64,000 nucleotides of DNA. Source: Arthonia radiata. Its lineage: Eukaryota > Ascomycota > Arthoniomycetes > Arthoniales > Arthoniaceae. A program made the position numbers and the translations under genes. Positions 28,465-37,240 of this stretch are shown here, piece by piece. Under the pieces are notes generated by a model, which saw only the letters and a program-made list of their open reading frames with translations, was not told the DNA's origin and searched no databases. Where the stretch lies: NCBI GenBank assembly GCA_002989075.1, contig PSQN01000014.1, positions 434,001-498,000 on the forward strand, written 5' to 3'. How positions within the stretch are numbered: position 1 is the first letter of the stretch; every line of letters begins with the position of its first letter.

Positions 28465-29603
28465 GCTTAGCTTGTAAGAGATTGATTGATCGGTCTGGGT
28501 TGACTGTGTGACTAAACCGCAAAGATTAGCTTGGAGTCACAAATAAGGCCAGTATTACAGTTATCTATAGCACGATAGCCTGAGAGCTCAAGCTGAACTG
28601 TTGTGCTTCACATATGGGGCGTCGCTTATGAAAGTGCTCGGGTTTATGCGAGCGAGCTGGCCGATACCGTTCAGCTGGATCGATGCACACACAAGTTCGA
28701 ATGCGATACTCAGCGATGGCGTGGTAATCCTCATTCGCTCCTACGTTGGCTGTGTGCAGTTATCACGCGTCAACTCTATCTTCTAGCCGACGTCCTAGAC
28801 CGCAGAGTGAGGCTATCGATGCGCGCAACACCGCGCTCTGAAAGATCGGCAACACGACACACGATGGCTTCAAGGTCATCTTAGGTTTGCGTGTGCACCC
28901 TCCTGAGTAACAGCAGAGCGCGTCGTGGATTGGCGGAAAGACCGCGCTGTGGCTGACCACCGCTAGGCTCAGTTTGTCACTAGCGCACCCAGAGTCTCAA
29001 ATCGACAAAGTGCCTGCCCTTCCTGCTACGTCAACACCACAATGATGCATCTTAGATTTTTGAAATCAGCGAGAAAAGTCGACCTTAGCGATGGCTCTTT
29101 GTGAGTTTGGTAAAATTGGTGCAGGTCTCGCGGAGTTGCGCAGAAAGGTTTCGGGGGAAGACTCTTGGCTGGATTGGTCACTAGCGTAATGGATGTCCCT
29201 CTGCCATTCTCAGATGGCGTGTCTCTGCGACAGTCCCCAATGAAGGCACAGTAAAGATGGAGAAGCGTTTACGGATTCCTGAGCACAAAGCTCATGCTGT
29301 AACACGTCACAGTAATTTCATCCGCGCTTTGCTGTAACCAGTGAGCTCACAGAATATGGGAGGCTCAGTATATTGCCCCCTTTGAGATTGCTTTCTCTTG
29401 TGCAGCAACTTTGCATTCGTCATGTTTCGTATCCACGTAGATGCTGAACACACACGTGTGCATAACAGCTGCTCAAACAATTGCAAGCTCGCCTTCAATT
29501 GCAAGGATTTTCACGGCTATCTGAACGATCGGGATTGCTCCCATTCAGATACGTTCGCCATTCACAAGCTCGTAACACCGAAAACACTGCGGAAAGGACA
29601 GAT
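28465..29603. other. Spacer with no supported gene
   Basis: Promoter of the MetE-like relic on the left and of the gene at 29604 on the right. Frames of 60-90 codons on either strand show no domain. No repeat seen. Confidence 0.4.
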
Positions 29604-30202
29604 ATGCCGCCAGAGGACGCTACCAAAGGCGTCGCGCGCAAGGTCATGAAAAGCAAGTCCTAGCCTCAATGTGGAACTCTGGCGTGTACACTGGGCTCGA
29701 CTAACAATTCAAGATACCAGAAGTCAAGAAGAGATTCAGCAACTTCCAGCCACCGGAGCCACCCAAAAAAGACAGCCAAGGCGACCAGCAGGACTTCTAT
29801 TTGCCAAGGTGGTTCTTCTTTTTGGATCGGGTACCTAATAATCCGCAGCAGCTGGCAGCGATACTCCACATGGACCACCCAATGCAAGCTCGCCGGGCTT
29901 ATATCCTTGGATGGGGGGTCACCGAGTGTGAAGGTCGTGGTTTTGCGCTCCATAGAGGCAGGGGACCGGAGCATCTTTTCGGCTGGGTAGCATTGATTGA
30001 GACAGAGGATTCCCTCAACCGGCTGATGAGATGGCAGTGGCGTCGAGCGGAGGGCCAAATTCCGGTGTCGTGTCTGTTTTACAAGCAGGAGCAAGGCCGA
30101 TTTGGCGATGACATGCCAGGGTCGTTGCTGAGGTTCACCGCAGCGGCTTGTCTTCATGACATGGCATTGCCTAGCCCAATGAGTTACGTGCAAAGACGAT
30201 GA
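29604..30202 (+). CDS. Diverged AIG2/gamma-glutamylcyclotransferase-like protein, copy 1
   Basis: Proposed exons 29604-29642 and 29714-30202, 175 residues. The intron's acceptor side is good (gactaac branch, then caag), but the donor gtcatg is weak, so the 5' end is tentative. The second exon encodes IPEVKKRFSNFQPPEPPKK, then LPRWFFFLDRVPNNPQQLAAIL, PAQ-like ARRAYILGW, EHLFGWVALIETEDSLNRLMRW and PGSLLRF. This is the layout of AIG2/GGCT-fold proteins: opening 'WFFFYGTL', a PA-x-I strand, then G-W-A-x-x-V-E-S-x-E-x-x-x-R-L. The YGTL substrate loop is replaced by LDRV, so cyclotransferase activity is doubtful. It is a tandem paralogue of the gene at 30492, sharing WFFF, LDHP, GW-A-IET, RW and PG-x-x-x-x-T. 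Function unknown. Confidence 0.65.
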
Positions 30203-30491
30203 TTGTTGACAGCTTGAGGGTATAGCATATAGTCGCAGGTAGTCAACGGCGACGAATCTTGTGGGCTCAGTATTGTTGTCGGATCTCTTTCCCGTGCTAT
30301 CTCCTTGGTATTATCTTGGGCCAGATCTTATCACTCGTCTATTAACCACGCTTGCATTCTGTGCAAGGAATACGTGTACAGATGCTCCAGTCGAGCCTTG
30401 TAAGTCCTGCCGTCCGAGCAAGTCAACTTCTCTCAATGTTACATCGACCATCGGTCATCGATTTTGATAATATTAGAGACCCTTCCTCGTC
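30203..30491. other. Spacer between the two AIG2-like paralogues
   Basis: 289 bp; promoter of the second copy. No frame seen. Confidence 0.4.
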
Positions 30492-31342
30492 ATGTCAGCC
30501 TTGCCGAGGTCCAATAATGGAGATGGCGATCTTAGAACTAATCTTTTCGAAACTATAAAACAGGCCAGGGAGCACATGATGAAGAGTAACTTCAACGACC
30601 TAGCTTCGAACAGATTTGCTCGTGACCGCAGCTGATCGAACGACCTACAGAACTCACAGCGGAGCGACTTACAGAACTCGTTGGGAAACGCAAGAAATCT
30701 CGATCGCCGTCACCCAAGCATCAACAGTTGCCGAAACAGCCGCCATTGCACGAGAATCAACCGTTGGCGAAAAAGCTGCTATTGCACGAGCATCGACCGT
30801 CGCCGAAACCGCCGCCATTGCCCAAGCATCAACCGTCCCCGAAACAGCCGCCATCGCCAAAGCGTTCGCTATTCCCAGAGAATGATCTTGAGGCATACGA
30901 AGATTTTGGTTTGAAATTGCCCATGTGGTTCTTTTTCCACTCGATCGAAGAGAACGAAGAACGACTGGCCCAAGTGCTGAAGCTGGACCACCCTCCCCAA
31001 ACATGTCCTGCGTATGTGAACCGCTGCGACGTGCAAACCCTCCATGATGGAGCAAAGGAATTATGGATTCAGAGAGGGGGGGAGGAGTCATGGCTGTATC
31101 ATAAAGACAGGCCAGGGAACTACTTGATAGGATGGGCGGCCTTCATCGAGACGAGGGAGCAGATGCACCGGTCGCTGCGGTGGCATTCGCAGGGGGAGAA
31201 GGTCCAGCAGCCAGTGGTTATGGACGTGTACCTACAGCTCAATGGTCGATTTCAGCGAGCTGTACCCGGTGCTGTAATCCACTACACTTCCCACGTTTGT
31301 GTTGAGGAGATGGCGAAGGGACGGCGTGCGCACAGCACATAG
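30492..31342 (+). CDS. Diverged AIG2/gamma-glutamylcyclotransferase-like protein, copy 2
   Basis: Proposed exons 30492-30585 and 30651-31342, 261 residues; the 65-nt intron has gtaact, gctgat branch and ctacag. Exon 1 starts MSALPRSNNGDGDLRTNLFET. Exon 2 begins with a basic stretch (ERLTELVGKRKKSRSPSPK), then four imperfect Pro-rich units near LPKQPPLHENQPL, PSPKPPPLPKHQ and PSPKQPPSPKR. Then LKLPMWFFFHSIEENEERLAQVL, CPAYVNRC, NYLIGWAAFIETREQMHRSLRW and VPGAVIHYTS. The core matches copy 1 and the AIG2/GGCT layout; again the YGTL loop is missing (FHSI). The Pro/Lys N-terminal extension is not in copy 1. Function unknown; splice model is inferred. Confidence 0.66.
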
Positions 31343-31822
31343 CAGGACTTCATGGTATTAAAGTAGCCCAAGGCATAGCGAGTCAGAGCTTTCCAATTTG
31401 TCAAACATATGTACGAAGGTAATGGATCAATTGCAAAATGGACTTTGCAACAGCTTTCCACGAATTTTGAACGTACAGGGCAACGAACAGGACCGGGGCT
31501 GCGACCGGTTTTGCGAGGTCTTTGTTGAGGCCGGTCACCCGAGGGTTGGCGCTGCCAGCTGCACTCAGTCGTCTTTCGGGCGTCATCGTACGCCCCAAGC
31601 TCGAAAATCTAGGGTGAGGCATCGCTTCCTGTACACATCTCTGCGGTACCTCGCACTGGGTCCCCCCTCAAATGGTCATGTGTCAATTCGTAAACATGCT
31701 CATGTACGAGGCCACTCTCTGGCACTCGTCACGTCGACGACGGGAAACGGAATGATGCACTTTCAGGAAGCAGGTTGGTGTATGAGAGTGCCGTTTCTAG
31801 CTTGACGCCATGATCTAGACAA
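31343..31822. other. Spacer, promoter of the vacuolar protease gene
   Basis: No supported gene. 3' flank of the AIG2-like gene and 5' flank of the gene at 31823. Confidence 0.4.
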
Positions 31823-34800
31823 ATGGCAAGCCATCTCAATCCCCTTGCCTTCCGGACATGGCCAGTGACTGTCATCCTGTGTGCTGCTCTCATAGCCTTG
31901 TTTTCAGGCAGTCTCTACCTTCATCATGTCGTGCCCTCTGCGCCGTCGCAGAAAGAGCCGGTGGATGGGATAGATCTGGCGCAGGCCTGGACTGACCTAC
32001 AAATGCTTTCTGAAGGCTTTCATCCGTACAACAGCCATGGCAATGACAACGCTCGTCGTTGGATTCTAGAGCGCATTAGAAACATTCTCGAGGACGTCCA
32101 TACCGATTACGAACTTCTTGAGCAAGCACAGGTAAGCGAGAAGCGGGCGATTGAGGATATCCGGAAAGATGTCGTGATATACGACGACTTCGTTTCGAAT
32201 ATTACGTTCGCTGGGAACAAAGCAACGAGCGTCTACTTTGAGGGAGGCAATATCATCGTATACGTCAAAGGCTCCTCTGAAATTCAAACTGACACGGCCG
32301 GCGTGGGGCAGCTCGCGCGTCGTCCACGTCTTAAAGACAATAAATGTGTGCTGGTGAACAGTCACTTCGACAGCGTCTCTACGGGCTTTGGAGCTACCGA
32401 CGACGGCGTTGGAGTGATCACGCTTCTTCAACTGCTATCCCACTACACGACCCCTGCAAATAAACCTCAGAAATGTCTCGTCCTACTCTTCAACAACGGC
32501 GAGGAGGACTATCTCAACGGAGCTCGCGCCTTCGGCCAGCATCCCCTCTCCTCTCACATCTCGACCTTCATGAACCTCGAGGGAGCCGGCGCGGGCGGTC
32601 GAGCATCCATGTTCCGTAGCACTGATGCTGAGATTGCGAGCGCGTATCAACGCAGTCCACATCCCTTTGGTACAGCTCTATCTGCGGACGGCTTTCGACA
32701 AGGCCTCATCCGAAGCCAGACAGATTACCTTGTCTTCGAAGAGAATCTAGGCTATCGAGGCGTGGACGTCGCTTTCATCGAGCCAAGGTCACGCTATCAT
32801 ACTTTCCAAGACTCTACGAAAGAGACGAGCATTGACTCCGTATGGCACATGCTCTCTGCCGCACTCGCAACAACACACTCAATGCTCAACCACGACTCCT
32901 ACGGCTCCCAGCAAGGCAAGGGCTCCGAGCCTGTCTACTTCGACCTCTTTGGCCGCGCACTCGGCATCATTGGCCTCAATACGTTCATCAATATTTCTAT
33001 TGCGGTGCTTGTCGTTGGCGCATTCCTCCTCATCCTCATCACTGTCCTCATCGTACGGCAAGACAAGTTTTATTTCCTCGCCGGCAAAGCTCACTCCGAT
33101 GCGCTCGACCCACACACCCCCGATGAACAGGTCACCATCGACTTTCAAGGTCGACGAGGCTTCTTCCGCGCGCCGATTACCTTCGTCCTTGCCATAGCTG
33201 CAACAGTGGGTGTGGCTCTGCTCCAGGCAAAGGTCAACCCCTCGATCGTCTACAGCAGCCCGTACGCCGCGTGGAGCATGATTCTCTCCGCCTTCGTAGT
33301 CATAGCATGGTTCTGTCTCAGTGCGGCCGATCGCACAAGGCCGACTGCGTTGCAGCGGCTTGCTACGCTAGCGTGGCTTTACACCGTATCCTGGCTTCTT
33401 CTAGTCTTTCTGACTGTTATAGAAGTCCGCAACAGGATCTGCGGAGCGTATATTGGGCTGTTTCTGAATGCGGCGAGCTGCGTCGCTCTGATCGCCGCGG
33501 AACTGGAGCTTCTGAACCTGCCAAAGAAGAGCGAGCACGTTCGGAGCGCCTCCCAGGTGACTGACTCACCACCGCACACTCCCACCGCATCGTCAAGACC
33601 TCTCTCCCGGCGCGGACACGAAGAACCCGCTCATGACCCAGATGAATCCTCACCACTCCTCGGCGGTGATCACTCTCGCCGCCACATCGGCTCCCAGTCG
33701 CAGTTCAGCCGCTTCTTCTCTAACACCACTACTGCCTCCTCAGACACCCATGCCGAATACAACGAACAACCCTGGAGCAAGCACCTCCTCACGTCCCTCT
33801 GGCCGCTCCAGCTCTTAGTCCTCCTCTTCCCCATCCTCCTCACCATCCAAATCGGCCTCTTCCTCACCTCCGCGCTCGCGCAGACCCTGGGCGACGGCTC
33901 GAACCCGCTTACCATTTACGCTGCCATCGCCGCCTTATCGTGTCTGATCCTGCTCCCCACAACGCCGTTCCTGCACCGACTATCTCCACGTGTCCCGCTC
34001 TTCCTACTCCTAGTATTCGCAGGCACGCTCATCTACAACCTCACCGCCTTCCCTTTCTCGCGCGACAACAGGTTGAAGATGTATTTCCAGCAGCGGGTCG
34101 ATCTCTCCAATCCGTTGACGGCGAATGTCGTGAGCTTGACAGGACTGGACGGTTACGTCCAGACTATTGCGTCTGAAATACCGTCCACGAGGGGCCAGAG
34201 GCTGAACTGCACGGGTCCGGGCAAGGGCGCGATACCGGGCCTTACTACCTGTACCTACTCCACCACTCTACTACCTCACGTCCTGCACCCAAACCCCAAT
34301 ACGTTGTCAAATCCCCACACACCTCACACATCCTCCCGCTCCATCCCCATCTCAACGGCATCAAAACAGTCATGGAACTCCACCACCCCTCCCTCCCACG
34401 ACCCCAACCCCAGCTCCTGGCTCACGTTCAAAACCCACCGCCTCAACACCACCACCCCTCCCTCTTCATCCCACGAAGCCGTCCTCAAAATCCGCGGCAC
34501 GAACACACGAGCCTGTAAAATCCTCTTCAACCAACCCCTCAGCGACTTCAACGTCACCGGCTCATCAGCAGAAGACACGCGCTTCGGCAAGATACCTGCG
34601 GAAGGCGTGCGGTCGCTGCGGCTGTTCAGTCGCAGTTGGGGGAGGGAGTTTGAGGTGAGGGTGCGGTGGGAGGACTTGGATGATCCAGGTGCTGGAGATG
34701 GGGTAATGAGTGATGTAGATGGCGGTGGAGTGTGGACGCAAGGAGGGGAGATGGGAGAGTTGAAGAGGAGGCAGAAGGAGAGAGGGAATGGGTTGAGTGG

Positions 34801-34948
34801 GCAAGCGATCTGTCTTTGGAGCGACGCGAACGACCCCGCGACGATCCCAGCGTTGACGGAGGTGATGCACTATATTCCGAATTGGAGCGCGGTGACCAAG
34901 TTGAGCGATGGGTTGGTGGAGGGGTATAGGGATTTTGAGATTGCGTGA
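31823..34948 (+). CDS. pff1: Vacuolar membrane M28-family metalloprotease (Pff1-like)
   Basis: 1041 residues in one exon. A short cytosolic start, then a first membrane helix (VTVILCAALIALFSGSLYL), then the M28 peptidase domain with metal-ligand order: His in VNSHFDSV (about 181), Asp in GATDDGVGV (about 193), the Glu pair in NNGEEDYLNGA (about 227), Glu in FMNLEGAGAGG (about 253) and His in RYHTFQD (about 326). Then about eight more membrane helices from INISIAVLVVGAFLLILITVL on, with a Ser/Pro-rich cytosolic loop near 590-640, and a C-terminal lumenal domain of ~300 residues with N-glycosylation sites. Size and order fit fungal Pff1 (950-1050). Zinc aminopeptidase-type enzyme of the vacuole membrane. 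The Thr/Ser/Pro insert near 820-870 looks longer than usual. Confidence 0.94.
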   Translation: MASHLNPLAFRTWPVTVILCAALIALFSGSLYLHHVVPSAPSQKEPVDGIDLAQAWTDLQMLSEGFHPYNSHGNDNARRWILERIRNILEDVHTDYELLEQAQVSEKRAIEDIRKDVVIYDDFVSNITFAGNKATSVYFEGGNIIVYVKGSSEIQTDTAGVGQLARRPRLKDNKCVLVNSHFDSVSTGFGATDDGVGVITLLQLLSHYTTPANKPQKCLVLLFNNGEEDYLNGARAFGQHPLSSHISTFMNLEGAGAGGRASMFRSTDAEIASAYQRSPHPFGTALSADGFRQGLIRSQTDYLVFEENLGYRGVDVAFIEPRSRYHTFQDSTKETSIDSVWHMLSAALATTHSMLNHDSYGSQQGKGSEPVYFDLFGRALGIIGLNTFINISIAVLVVGAFLLILITVLIVRQDKFYFLAGKAHSDALDPHTPDEQVTIDFQGRRGFFRAPITFVLAIAATVGVALLQAKVNPSIVYSSPYAAWSMILSAFVVIAWFCLSAADRTRPTALQRLATLAWLYTVSWLLLVFLTVIEVRNRICGAYIGLFLNAASCVALIAAELELLNLPKKSEHVRSASQVTDSPPHTPTASSRPLSRRGHEEPAHDPDESSPLLGGDHSRRHIGSQSQFSRFFSNTTTASSDTHAEYNEQPWSKHLLTSLWPLQLLVLLFPILLTIQIGLFLTSALAQTLGDGSNPLTIYAAIAALSCLILLPTTPFLHRLSPRVPLFLLLVFAGTLIYNLTAFPFSRDNRLKMYFQQRVDLSNPLTANVVSLTGLDGYVQTIASEIPSTRGQRLNCTGPGKGAIPGLTTCTYSTTLLPHVLHPNPNTLSNPHTPHTSSRSIPISTASKQSWNSTTPPSHDPNPSSWLTFKTHRLNTTTPPSSSHEAVLKIRGTNTRACKILFNQPLSDFNVTGSSAEDTRFGKIPAEGVRSLRLFSRSWGREFEVRVRWEDLDDPGAGDGVMSDVDGGGVWTQGGEMGELKRRQKERGNGLSGQAICLWSDANDPATIPALTEVMHYIPNWSAVTKLSDGLVEGYRDFEIA

Positions 34949-35320
34949 GGCGGAGAAATTTAGAGCAAGGTCAGTCGTCAAATATGCTCCCTGTTCGTGT
35001 CGGCCGAGTGTTATGAGACGCGGTGGAATGCTATGTCCCGCACAGAAGCCAAAGAGAGAACACAATGGGCATGAGATAGATAGATGGTCAAGACAGGTTG
35101 TGCGTCAAAGCGGAGTCGTAAATCATGCTCATTACCCACAGCACTGTGCTCTGCTCTATCACTTTCACAGCGTTTCATCATCAATCTCGATCCGTCATCA
35201 ATGCCTCCTAACACGCTCTGGAAACCACAAAGCCACTCATAATGCATCAACGCTCTCAAACGCAGATTCTCAATACGCCGCCCTCGCCCATCTTCACTCG
35301 CCCGCTACTCGCCCGCTCCC
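34949..35320. other. Convergent 3' flanks
   Basis: 372 bp between the protease stop and the BAG gene stop. No supported gene. Confidence 0.4.
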
Positions 35321-36541
35321 TTACTTCTTCACCACCTCATCCACACGATTAAACCACCCCTGCACCTCCTTCACCAGCGCCTTCCTCTTCATCCTTGCAG
35401 CCTCGTCTCCCTCCGTCTCGACGCCATCCAGCTTCAGCAACACCTGCGTCATGATCGTCTCCGTCACTTTCTTATGCTCAAAATCCCTTCTCTCTTTTTC
35501 CCGTGGCGGGTCTTTGATCAGATTCTCGCATGTCGGCATGAAATCGCGATGGAACGTGTCTTCCAGCGCCTGGATTTTGCCCATTGGCGTGGTCGGCTGC
35601 GCTGGCGGGGAAGTAGGAACCGGAGAGTTCCGCGCGGGTGTGGAGGCGGTAGTGGAGGACGGTCGGTGAAGTGGATGCGCACCCGAGGGCATAGGAAGGT
35701 GCTCGGATCCGCTCCCTGGAGGACCGGAATACGCGCGGCCTTCCGCGTCGCTGACCTCGCTCTTCCTGCTTTTCTTGCCCGCCCTCCTTCCCTTTCTGCG
35801 TCTGCGCCCAGACTTCTTATCCCCATCCAAGCTCTCGCCTGTACCATCATCTCCGCTGCTCTCATCGCTGTCTGTCCGCTCACCGACCACAATCATGATT
35901 TCGATCTTGTCTTGACTTCTCAATCCAAGTTCCCGCAGTGGTACGGCATCATCTTTGAGGTTCCGACCCCGCCAGAACATGCGCACCCGGCTTGCAGCGG
36001 CGTCGATACGGCGAGCGGCGAGATCCCGTGCGGAGCCGACGGTGGCGGTGTACTCGTCGATGGACCAGGCGGCGAAGTGGACGGGATAGAGCGTGCCCTT
36101 GTGGCGGAAGGATATGACGTCGGTGTCGCGGTCGCGGGGGCGTATTGTGCGTTCGCGCTCGAGGCTGGGGTGTCCGACGCGGGAGTGGCTGCGCGTGCGG
36201 GATGTGCTTCTCGCGCGGTCGCCGGCGCCGGGCACGCCGAGGGACGGCCGGGAGCTGCGTGTGGGCTCGGCATGGTGTGTGTTGCTTGTCGTTTTGCGGA
36301 GGCTGGGGTCGCTGCCGCGGGGATCGGAGTGTTTATGGTGGTGGTGAGAGCTGGACTTGTGGTGGGATTCTGAGGAGGGCGAGGACTTTTTCTGCTCTTG
36401 TTCGTGGTTTTGGAGGTCGGCGGAGGTGATGTAGGAGAAATCGTCTTCTGTTACGCGGGCGGCGGGGGAATTTGGGCCTTGATTGGGTGAGGCGAAGGGT
36501 GAGAAGCGGCTTAGGCTTGGGACGCGAGGGAGCCACGACAT
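35321..36541 (-). CDS. BAG-domain Hsp70 co-chaperone with ubiquitin-like domain
   Basis: 406 residues, one exon, ATG at 36541. The start SWLPRVPSLSRFSPF may be amphipathic. Residues ~45-140 are disordered, His/Ser/Arg-rich. A ubiquitin-like segment follows at ~145-220: ISFRHKGTLYPVHFAAWSI, then VRMFWRGRNLKDDAVPLREL, then GLRSQDKIEIMIVVG, the typical 'GRxLxDxxxLxxxGxxxxxxIxxM' pattern. A lysine/arginine-rich stretch (KKSGRRRRKGRRAGKKSRK) follows and could be a nuclear signal. The C-terminal BAG domain runs from ~318: IQALEDTFHRDFMPTCENLI, then FEHKKVTETIMTQVLLKLDGV, then ALVKEVQGWFNRVDEVVKK, the three-helix bundle that releases nucleotide from Hsp70. It resembles fission yeast Bag101/102 and animal BAG1 in order, but the UBL is diverged. 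Cytosolic or ER-attached; I see no clear membrane helix. Confidence 0.92.
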   Translation of the reverse strand: MSWLPRVPSLSRFSPFASPNQGPNSPAARVTEDDFSYITSADLQNHEQEQKKSSPSSESHHKSSSHHHHKHSDPRGSDPSLRKTTSNTHHAEPTRSSRPSLGVPGAGDRARSTSRTRSHSRVGHPSLERERTIRPRDRDTDVISFRHKGTLYPVHFAAWSIDEYTATVGSARDLAARRIDAAASRVRMFWRGRNLKDDAVPLRELGLRSQDKIEIMIVVGERTDSDESSGDDGTGESLDGDKKSGRRRRKGRRAGKKSRKSEVSDAEGRAYSGPPGSGSEHLPMPSGAHPLHRPSSTTASTPARNSPVPTSPPAQPTTPMGKIQALEDTFHRDFMPTCENLIKDPPREKERRDFEHKKVTETIMTQVLLKLDGVETEGDEAARMKRKALVKEVQGWFNRVDEVVKK

Positions 36542-37240
36542 GGTGAGGGTGTTGTTGCGGACTTGCTTCGTGTGGTTTGTGGAGTTTCGGCACCGTTTTT
36601 GGCCCTTGTAGAATTCAGAAAAGGCTCCGAATGATTATATAGAGGTGTGGTATGCTTTGATCGTGTGCGAGATAAGCTGTCTTGCAGAAGAGCGGAGAAG
36701 CTTGGATGGCGGCCGTGAGTGTGCGGACTTGTTATACTGTTATATGGGTCGCTGTAACCCGAGAGACTCCTGCAAGCCTCTCAAGAGACGAGTCTGACCT
36801 TGATCTGACAAGTCCCGATGCCTTGCGAGAATGTTATCGAACGTGGGTCTGAATGAGCGGTCTAGCGCTTTTTGCGCCGTCTTCTGCTGACTCAAAGAAA
36901 GGCGCAAGGCGTCTCTTCTGGAAAGTGCGATCTGATTTAGATGATGATATCAAGCATCCACCAGCGAAGATGCTGGACTGGGAAGGTTGCCTAGGCTTTT
37001 TGAGGTGATGAAGAAGAAGTTGTGTGAAAGTTGCATCCGCGTCGGGGCCACTACTACTCGAAAAGATATCGCGCCCACGCGTCATGCGGCATCTGCTGAC
37101 AGGGATTCTTCACGCCTCATTTTTCAGGCTACCAATTGTCTAGTCCAGCACCCAGATATATGAAGTCTGGCAATGGTGTCGTATTGTACACGCCTATCTC
37201 TAAAAGGGTATCACCATCGTAATAGAGTCCATCACTAGTA
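36542..37240. other. Spacer between BAG promoter and Sec39 3' end
   Basis: Promoter of the BAG gene on the left; no supported gene in the rest. A minus frame at 36834-37085 has no domain. Confidence 0.4.

Noticed and set aside
35474-36373. Plus-strand frame of 299 codons
   Set aside because: Antisense to the BAG gene, with no domain, and created by the high GC content of the BAG coding strand.
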